Part shown: piece after piece, positions 58,157 through 64,000 of the stretch
Numbering within the stretch: position 1 is the stretch's first letter
Layout of the letters: every line of letters starts with the position of its first letter
Translations under genes and position numbers: made by a program
NCBI RefSeq assembly: GCF_002159735.1
Contig: NZ_NFJF01000005.1
Coordinates: 124,001-188,000 of the forward strand
From: Olsenella sp. An270
GTDB taxonomy: Bacteria; Actinomycetota; Coriobacteriia; Coriobacteriales; Atopobiaceae
Length of the DNA: 64,000 nt
Direction: 5' to 3'
The notes under the pieces: generated by a model
What the model saw: the letters and a program-made list of their open reading frames with translations, nothing else
The model's database searches: none
What the model was told of the DNA's origin: nothing

Positions 58157-61100
58157 TTAGTCGACGCCGGCGCGGGCCTTGAGGTCCACCAGGCGGGCGC
58201 GCTGCTCGGCGGAGAGCGGCAGGCCGTAGTCCTCGCCGAGCGTCGGGTCGTCAGGGTTCTCCAGCCTGAAGCCGCCGCGGTTCTCGCGGAAGTTCTCCTT
58301 GGCCACCGAGATCATCAGCTTGATGCGGTTGAGCTGGTTGACCTCGGAGGCGCCGGGGTCGTAGTCCACGGCCACGATGTTGCTCTCGGGGTGCATCTGG
58401 CGCAGGCGCTTGATGACGGACTTGCCCACGACGTGGTTGGGCAGGCACGCGAACGGCGAGCAGCACACGATGTTGGGCGTGCCGGTCTCGATGAGGTCGC
58501 ACATCTCGGCCGTGAGCAGCCAGCCCTCGCCCATCGTGTTGCACAGGGACAGCACCTGCTCGGCCTTGGCGGCCAGCTCGAAGATGTCGGGGTACGCCTG
58601 GAAGCGCGTGGTCTTATCGAGCATCCTGTTGATGGGCTCGCGCAGGCCCTCGACGAGCTTGATGCCCGCCATGTGCGAGAGGCGGCTCGTGGCCTTGGTG
58701 CCGAGCTCGGCGTTGGTGTTGATCGCGTTGGTCATGCCAAAGAGGAAGAAGTCCACGAGGCCGGGCACGTTGGCCTCGCAGCCCTCCTGCTCGATGACCT
58801 TGACCACCTGGTTGTTGGCCGTGGGGTGGAACTTGACCAGGATCTCGCCAACCACGCCCACGCGCGGCTTGGAGCGGTCGTTCACGAGCGGCAGCGCCTC
58901 GAAGGCGTCCACGGTGCGCTGGCAGAGGTCATAGAAGCGCTTGCGCCCGCCGGCCACGATCACGCCCTTGGCGTCGGCCATCATGCGGTCGTAGAGCTCG
59001 TCGGCGGCGCCGGCCTCGGCCTCGTAGGGGCGCACGCGGTAGAGCAGCTGCATGATGAGGTCGCCGTAGAGCAGGGCATAGACGGCCTTGATGAGCAGGC
59101 CAGGGTCCTTGAGGACGTTGAAGCCGGGGTTCTTCTCGTCCAGGCCGGAGGCCGCGGTGAGGGAGATCACCGGGATCTCGGGGTGGCCGGAGTCCTTGAG
59201 GGCCTTGCGGATGAGGGCGATGTAGTTGGTGGCTCGGCAGCCGCCGCCGGTCTGGGTGATGATGACGGCCAGACGCGAGAGGTCGTACTTGCCGGAGAGC
59301 ACCGCCTCCATGATCTGGCCGGTGACCAGGATGGACGGGTAGCAGATGTCGTTGTTGACGTACTTGAGGCCGGCCTCGACGGCGCCCTGGTCCACGGAGG
59401 GGAGCAGGACCACGTTGTAGCCGGAGCTCTTGAACAGCTCCTCGATCAGGTCAAAGTGGATCGGCGCCATCTGCGGCACGAGGATGGTGTAGCCCGCCTT
59501 CTGCATGTCCTCGGTGTAGCGGACCTTCTCGAAGGCGGCGCTGGCAGCCTCGCGGTAGACGGGCACGCGGCCCTCCTGCGTCTTGCGGGCGCGCTCGAGC
59601 GAGCCGTCGGCGTTCTTGACGCCCACGGGCTCGACCTCGCGGACCTCGCCGCGGCTGGCGGCGCGACGCAGCTCCTCGCGCTGCTCGGTGAGGGCGGCCA
59701 TGAGGGAGCGGATGCGGATGCGCGCCGCGCCCAGGTTGGAGACCTGGTCGATCTTGAGGACGGTGTAGATCTTGCCGGACGCCTCGAGGATCTCCTGGAC
59801 CTGGTCGGTGGTGAGGGCGTCGAGGCCGCAGCCAAACGAGAAGAGCTGGATGAGGTCCAGGTCGTTGCGGGAGGCCACGAAGCGCGCCGCACGGTAGAGG
59901 CGGCTGTGGAACATCCACTGGTCGATCACGCGGATGGGGCGCTCGGGCGTCATCTTGTGCGCGACGGAGTCCTCGGTGAGCACGGCAAAGCCGAAGGAGT
60001 GCACGAGCTCGGGGATGGCGTGGTTGATCTCGGGGTCGTTGTGGTAGGGGCGGCCCGCCAGCACGATGCCGTGGGCGTCGTGCTCCTCGATCCAGCGCAG
60101 GGCCTCGTCACCGGCGCGGTGCATGGCGTCCTTGAACGCGAGGTCCGCGTCCCAGGCGGCGTTGACGGCCTCGTCGATCTCGGCGCGGGTGATGCGCGCA
60201 CCGCGCACGCGGCCGCGGCCGGCCTCCGCGTCCTTCTCGCGCTGCTCAACGACCAGCTCGAAGAGGCGGCGCTTGAGCTCCTTCTTCTTGTCGTACGGGA
60301 TGAACGGGGCGAGGAACTCGATCTTGGAGCCCTGGCCCAGCTCGTCGACGTTGAGGCCGAGCGCCTGCGGATAGCTCATGACGATCGGGCAGTTGTAGTG
60401 GTTGGTCGCGCCGTCGTCCTCCTGGCGCTCCCAGCGGATGCAGGGCATCCAGATGAAGTCGGGGTCCTTCTCGATGAGGTTCATGATGTGGCCGTGGGAG
60501 AGCTTGGCCGGGTAGCACACGCTCTCGGACGGCATGGACTCGATGCCCGCGTCGTAGGTCTTGGCCGAGGTCTGGTCGGAGAGCACGACCGAGAAGCCCA
60601 GCTTGGTGAAGAACGCATGCCAGAACGGGTAGTTCTCGTACATGTTGAGCGAGCGCGGGATGCCCACCGTGCCGCGCGGCGCCTCGTCGACCGGCAGCAC
60701 CGGACGGTCGAAGAGCAGCTTGTTCTTGAACTCAAAGAGGTTGGGCGCGTCGTTCTTCTTGGCGCGGCTGCCGCCGGCTCCCTTCTCGCATCGGTTGCCC
60801 GTGATGAAGCGACGGCCGCCGCCAAAGTCGTTGATCGTGAGCAGGCAGTTGTTGGAGCAGCGTCCGCAGTGGACGTTGGTGTGCTTGACCTGCAGGTTGT
60901 CGATGTCCTCGCGGGACAGGACCTGGGAGGTCCCCGCCGCACCGGCGCGGTCGCGGGCGAGAAGGGCCGCGCCGTAGGCACCCATGCAGCCCGCGATGTC
61001 CGGGCGGATGACGTCGCGCCCGGTCAGGACCTCGAAGGCGCGCAGGGTAGCGTCGGACATGAACGTGCCGCCCTGGACGACGCACCACTGGCCGATCTCG

Positions 61101-62788
61101 TCGAAGTCGCGGAGCTTGATGACCTTGAAGAGGGCGTTCTTGATGACGGAGTAGGAGAGGCCCGCGGCCACGTCGCCGATCGTCGCGCCCTCCTTCTGCG
61201 CCTGCTTGACGCGGGAGTTCATGAAGACGGTGCAGCGGGAGCCAAGGTCGACGGGGCTCTTGGCGCCCACGGCGGCCTGCGCGAACTCCTGGACGGTCAT
61301 GTTCATGGACACGGCGAAGCTCTCGATGAAGGAGCCGCAGCCCGAGGAGCACGCCTCGTTGAGCATGATGTGCTCGATGACGCCGTCCTTGACCTGCAGG
61401 CACTTCATGTCCTGGCCGCCGATGTCCAGGATGAACTGGACGTCGGGCACGAAGGCCTTGGCGCCGCGCAGGTGCGCGACGGTCTCGATCTCACCGGAGT
61501 CGGCGCGCAGGGCCTCGATGAGGATCTGCTCGCCGTAGCCGGTGGTGGTCACGTGGCCGATCGAGCAGCCCTCGGGCAGGCGGTCGTAGATGTCGTCCAT
61601 GATGCGGCGCGCGGTGCCCAGGACGTCGCCGTTGTTGTTGCCGTACCAGGTGTAGAGCAGCTCGCCGCCCTCACCCACCACGGCGCACTTCATCGTGGTG
61701 GAGCCGGCGTCGATGCCCACGAACACGCGACCGCGGTAGGTGGCCAGATCGCCCTTGGGGACCACCTGCTTGTCGTGGCGCTCCTTGAACTCCCGGTAGT
61801 CCTCCTCGGACTCGAAGAGTGGCTCGAGGCGCGCGACCTCGGAGCCCTGGACGTCCCTGAGCTCCTCGAGGAGGCGGATCACCTCGTCGAAGGTGACGTA
61901 CTTCTCGGACTCACCGGCGAGCGCCGCGCCCGTGGCCACGAACAGGTGCGCGTTCTCGGGGACGATGATGTGCTCGTCGTCGAGGTTGAGCGTCAGGTAG
62001 AAGCGCTTGCGGAGCTCCGAGAGGTACTGGAGCGGGCCGCCGAGAAACGCCACGTGGCCGCGGATGGGGTGGCCGCACGCCAGGCCCGAGACCGTCTGGT
62101 TGGCCACGGCCTGGAAGATGGAGGCGGCGATGTCGGCCGGCTTGGCACCCTCGTTGAGCAGCGGCTGGACGTCGGACTTGGCGAAGACGCCGCAGCGGGA
62201 CGCGATCGGGTGGATCTGGGTGGCGTCCTTGGCGAGCTCGTTCAGGCCGGAGGCGTCGGTGTGGAGCAGGGAGGCCATCTGGTCGATGAAGGCGCCCGTG
62301 CCGCCGGCGCAGGTGCCGTTCATGCGCTGCTCGATGCCGTTGTCGAAGTAGATGATCTTGGCGTCCTCGCCGCCCAGCTCGATGGCGCAGTCGGTCTGGG
62401 GGATGAGGGTCTCGACGGCGCGCTTGGAGGCGATGACCTCCTGGACGAACTCCAGTCCCAGCCAGTTGGCGAGCAGCATGCCGCCGGATCCGGTGATCGA
62501 GACGCGCATGGGCGCCGCGCCGATCACCTTGCGCGCGCGGGCGAAGAGCTCCTTGGCCGTCGCGCGGATGTCGGTGTGGTGGCGCTCGTAGTTGGCGTAG
62601 ACGAGGTTATCGTTGTCGTCGATGACGGCAAGCTTCACCGTGGTGGAGCCCACGTCGATGCCCAGGCGCAGGTGCGCGTGGGAGAAGTCGGTCGCGTGCG
62701 CCGGGGAGAGCTCGGCGCCGTCCGCCTTGAGCTCGAGCGGCTTGCGCGCGCTCTTCTCGGCCTGAATGGAGTCAGCGGTCTTGGTCAT
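58157..62788 (-). CDS. Giant 2-hydroxyacyl-CoA dehydratase activase-related protein
   Basis: ATG 62788 with GAGGAGG upstream. The product is 1,543 aa. It has two tandem ASKHA ATPase domains, one starting LGIDVGSTTVKLAVIDD (about residue 43) and one starting VFVGIDAGSTTMKCAVVGEG (about 350). Cys motifs for Fe-S binding are NEACSSGCGSF and CGRCSNNC. DUF2229-like and dehydratase-like parts follow (VGIPRSLNMYENYPFW, DICYPSILVTGQIMEA). Small activases drive electrons into 2-hydroxyacyl-CoA dehydratases using ATP. These large fusions occur widely in anaerobes and their true substrate is unknown. It overlaps the TetR gene by one base and is its probable target. Confidence 0.93.
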   Translation of the reverse strand: MTKTADSIQAEKSARKPLELKADGAELSPAHATDFSHAHLRLGIDVGSTTVKLAVIDDNDNLVYANYERHHTDIRATAKELFARARKVIGAAPMRVSITGSGGMLLANWLGLEFVQEVIASKRAVETLIPQTDCAIELGGEDAKIIYFDNGIEQRMNGTCAGGTGAFIDQMASLLHTDASGLNELAKDATQIHPIASRCGVFAKSDVQPLLNEGAKPADIAASIFQAVANQTVSGLACGHPIRGHVAFLGGPLQYLSELRKRFYLTLNLDDEHIIVPENAHLFVATGAALAGESEKYVTFDEVIRLLEELRDVQGSEVARLEPLFESEEDYREFKERHDKQVVPKGDLATYRGRVFVGIDAGSTTMKCAVVGEGGELLYTWYGNNNGDVLGTARRIMDDIYDRLPEGCSIGHVTTTGYGEQILIEALRADSGEIETVAHLRGAKAFVPDVQFILDIGGQDMKCLQVKDGVIEHIMLNEACSSGCGSFIESFAVSMNMTVQEFAQAAVGAKSPVDLGSRCTVFMNSRVKQAQKEGATIGDVAAGLSYSVIKNALFKVIKLRDFDEIGQWCVVQGGTFMSDATLRAFEVLTGRDVIRPDIAGCMGAYGAALLARDRAGAAGTSQVLSREDIDNLQVKHTNVHCGRCSNNCLLTINDFGGGRRFITGNRCEKGAGGSRAKKNDAPNLFEFKNKLLFDRPVLPVDEAPRGTVGIPRSLNMYENYPFWHAFFTKLGFSVVLSDQTSAKTYDAGIESMPSESVCYPAKLSHGHIMNLIEKDPDFIWMPCIRWERQEDDGATNHYNCPIVMSYPQALGLNVDELGQGSKIEFLAPFIPYDKKKELKRRLFELVVEQREKDAEAGRGRVRGARITRAEIDEAVNAAWDADLAFKDAMHRAGDEALRWIEEHDAHGIVLAGRPYHNDPEINHAIPELVHSFGFAVLTEDSVAHKMTPERPIRVIDQWMFHSRLYRAARFVASRNDLDLIQLFSFGCGLDALTTDQVQEILEASGKIYTVLKIDQVSNLGAARIRIRSLMAALTEQREELRRAASRGEVREVEPVGVKNADGSLERARKTQEGRVPVYREAASAAFEKVRYTEDMQKAGYTILVPQMAPIHFDLIEELFKSSGYNVVLLPSVDQGAVEAGLKYVNNDICYPSILVTGQIMEAVLSGKYDLSRLAVIITQTGGGCRATNYIALIRKALKDSGHPEIPVISLTAASGLDEKNPGFNVLKDPGLLIKAVYALLYGDLIMQLLYRVRPYEAEAGAADELYDRMMADAKGVIVAGGRKRFYDLCQRTVDAFEALPLVNDRSKPRVGVVGEILVKFHPTANNQVVKVIEQEGCEANVPGLVDFFLFGMTNAINTNAELGTKATSRLSHMAGIKLVEGLREPINRMLDKTTRFQAYPDIFELAAKAEQVLSLCNTMGEGWLLTAEMCDLIETGTPNIVCCSPFACLPNHVVGKSVIKRLRQMHPESNIVAVDYDPGASEVNQLNRIKLMISVAKENFRENRGGFRLENPDDPTLGEDYGLPLSAEQRARLVDLKARAGVD

Positions 62789-63465
62789 CAGTTGTCCTCC
62801 TCGGAGCACATCGCGGCAAGGGCGAAGCTGGGCAGGTCAAGGTCGATGGGGTTGTCGTAGAGGTCGCCGGGGCGCACGAACATGAGCGCGGTCATGAGGC
62901 GCGCCATGACGCCCACGCCCTCCCGCATCCCGCCGTCGAGCCAGCGCAGCAGCACGCCGACCTCGGCGGAGATGGCGAAGGTGAGGTAGTAGTCGAAGAG
63001 CGGTCCCAGGGCGCGCAGGTTGAGGCCGTCGAGGGCGCGCGGCCCCACGACCTCGTAGGCGACCTTCTTGATGCGCTCGGCGAAGGCCGGGTCTCCCCCC
63101 TCGCCCAGGAGCGGCCGCAGGTAGTCCCCGCGGTCGCGGACGCAGCGGAGCAGCTCGGCGGCGCCGGGGGCGGGCCTGCCATGGTCGAGCGCGGAGCGCA
63201 GGTCGTCCAGGTGGCACGACGCCAGGCGCGCGAGCGGGGCGCGCAGCTCCGCCAGGGTCTCCTCCTCGATCTGGTTCACCAGGTCGGGGATGTCCCGGAA
63301 GTGGGAGTAGAAGGTGCGGCGCGTAACGCCGGCCCGCTCGGTCACCGCGGTCACGGTGACGCGGGAGAGGTCGCCCGTCGCGTCGATCTCGCGCGCGAGC
63401 GCGGCGCGCAGGGCCTGGCGGGTGCGGACGCTGCGCCTATCGGTGCTGAGCACGCATTCCTGCAT
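62788..63465 (-). CDS. TetR-family regulator of the activase gene
   Basis: ATG 63465 after GGAAAGG; the upstream extension crosses the promoter. The 225-aa product has an N-terminal HTH (RVTVTAVTERAGVTRRTFYS, then HFRDIPDLVNQI) and a helical C-terminal ligand domain with LRPLLGEGGDPAFAERIKKV. The stop overlaps the activase start (TGATG), so both genes are one unit and the regulator probably controls its own operon via the palindrome upstream. Confidence 0.88.
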   Translation of the reverse strand: MQECVLSTDRRSVRTRQALRAALAREIDATGDLSRVTVTAVTERAGVTRRTFYSHFRDIPDLVNQIEEETLAELRAPLARLASCHLDDLRSALDHGRPAPGAAELLRCVRDRGDYLRPLLGEGGDPAFAERIKKVAYEVVGPRALDGLNLRALGPLFDYYLTFAISAEVGVLLRWLDGGMREGVGVMARLMTALMFVRPGDLYDNPIDLDLPSFALAAMCSEEDN

Positions 63466-63505
63466 GGGTGCCTTTCCGTGAGATATTTCACAGCGTGCGT
63501 AGTAT

Positions 63506-63520
63506 TGCACAACCTGTGCA
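63506..63520. promoter_or_regulatory. Candidate TetR operator
   Basis: The perfect dyad TGCAC AACCT GTGCA lies 41 bases before the tetR start, in the divergent promoter region. A second short dyad GTGA..TCAC is at 63478-63491. Palindromes of this size next to their own gene are usual TetR targets. Confidence 0.55.
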
Positions 63521-63552
63521 GAAACGGGAGCTGGCACAACATCTACACGCAG

Positions 63553-63577
63553 GTTCTTCTCGCCTGCCGAGAAGGAC
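63553..63577. repeat. Inverted pair of the GTTCTTCTCG motif
   Basis: GTTCTTCTCG (63553-63562) and CGAGAAGGAC (63568-63577) are separated by CCTGC, forming a 10-bp stem with one G-T mismatch. It lies between tetR and the next gene. The pair resembles the ends of the 55-bp cores of the intergenic arrays. Confidence 0.7.
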
Positions 63578-63625
63578 GCGCGGCGAGGGCTCCGTCGTGA
63601 CAGAATGATTTGGTTGGGAGGTCTC

Positions 63626-64000
63626 ATGGGAAAGCGCGTTGCCATCTTGCTGCTCGTCGTCGCGGTGATCGGGACGGGCGTCGTCGTGGGGACGACCCTG
63701 CTCCCCCGCCTGCGCGCCGACTCCGAGCAGACAGAGGCCCCCGCAACCGTCGAGGAGACGCCCGAGGAGCGCGTTGTCGTCCAAGAGGAGCAGCTCCATC
63801 CCGTGACCATGGCCGAGGCCGCCACCCTCACGTCGACCGGCGAGGACGGGCTCACCGTCACCGCGCCCGAGGCCTTCCTCGAGCGCGAGGAACTGAGCGC
63901 GGTCCGCTCGGAGATCGCAAAGCTCGAGGAGACGGGCGTCGAGGTCAGCGTTGCACTCGTCGACCTCGAGACGCGGCGCGGCCTCTGGTACGACGCGGAC
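63626..64000 (+). CDS. Serine-hydrolase (class A beta-lactamase-like) membrane-anchored protein, 3' partial
   Basis: ATG 63626 after TTGGGAGG; the frame is open to the end of the window (125 aa seen). An N-terminal membrane anchor (VAILLLVVAVIGTGVVVGTT) is followed by an acidic linker. The start of a domain reading VEVSVALVDLETRRGLWYDA is typical of beta-lactamase2-type serine hydrolases. The catalytic SxxK lies outside the window, so the class is tentative. Confidence 0.65.
   Translation, partial: MGKRVAILLLVVAVIGTGVVVGTTLLPRLRADSEQTEAPATVEETPEERVVVQEEQLHPVTMAEAATLTSTGEDGLTVTAPEAFLEREELSAVRSEIAKLEETGVEVSVALVDLETRRGLWYDAD

Noticed and set aside
58391-62860. Very long open frame opposite the activase gene
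   Set aside because: It is an antisense shadow caused by high GC at third codon positions; it has no ribosome site or domain.

Overview
The window is about 64 kb of very GC-rich DNA from what looks like an anaerobic high-GC actinobacterium, most likely a member of the Coriobacteriia (Olsenella/Atopobiaceae-like). This is inferred from base composition and from the host genes: a very large 2-hydroxyacyl-CoA dehydratase activase with its TetR regulator, peptidase T, CutC, two Cof-type HAD phosphatases, a CapA-like protein and a DHA2-type MFS pump. No rRNA or other species marker is present.

Region 1 (1 to about 27.1 kb) is most of a prophage; its left end, with any integrase and repressor, lies outside the window. 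In order it carries the end of a DUF927-type primase/helicase, a GAGAC-rich non-coding patch, an AT-richer membrane/coiled-coil cargo gene, small and large terminase, a reversed alpha/beta hydrolase, the portal, a 7.5-kb accessory island, scaffold, capsid, head-tail connectors, Dit, Tal, a BppU/collagen-like fibre, a DUF285-like fibre tip, a reversed MerR cassette, lysis genes (two small membrane proteins and an amidase with three Cpl-7-type repeats) and a reversed small gene. The accessory island between portal and scaffold holds a zinc-ribbon/Vsr-like nuclease flanked by diverged inverted repeats, an EcoRII-type restriction-modification pair coupled to an Abi-C gene, a SRAP protein and an HNH protein. 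No major tail protein, tail chaperone or tape-measure gene lies between the connectors and Dit, so the prophage is probably defective.

Region 2 (27.3 to 30.8 kb) is host sequence: a DUF4190-like membrane protein, a solitary JetD-like (DUF2220) protein, an MFS transporter, and an initiator tRNA-Met gene with a clear promoter.

Region 3 (30,844 to 50,364) is a 19.5-kb integrative element inserted in that tRNA gene. It is bounded by a perfect 47-bp direct repeat (attL 30,797-30,843; attR 50,318-50,364), with a tyrosine integrase at the far end. Its cargo looks defensive: a zinc-finger protein / MmeI-like R-M enzyme / DUF3644 operon, a PHP-ATPase with a small overlapping partner, and a Ymh-family protein. 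It also has an excisionase-like protein, a possible replication protein, a MobC-like protein beside strong palindromes but no relaxase, and a membrane-protein cluster whose first gene is split by an IS21-family element with a 5-bp target duplication.

Region 4 (50.4 to 64 kb) is host chromosome: cutC, an uncharacterised helical-repeat/OB-fold-like gene, two HAD phosphatases, a PH-like membrane protein, pepT, capA, the giant activase with TetR, and the start of a serine-hydrolase-like gene. Its intergenic spaces hold an unusual repeat family: arrays of 31-bp-period units mirrored around a 55-bp core, plus a recurring GTTCTTCTCG motif that is also found inside the prophage. I consider these intergenic elements the least explained structure in the window.
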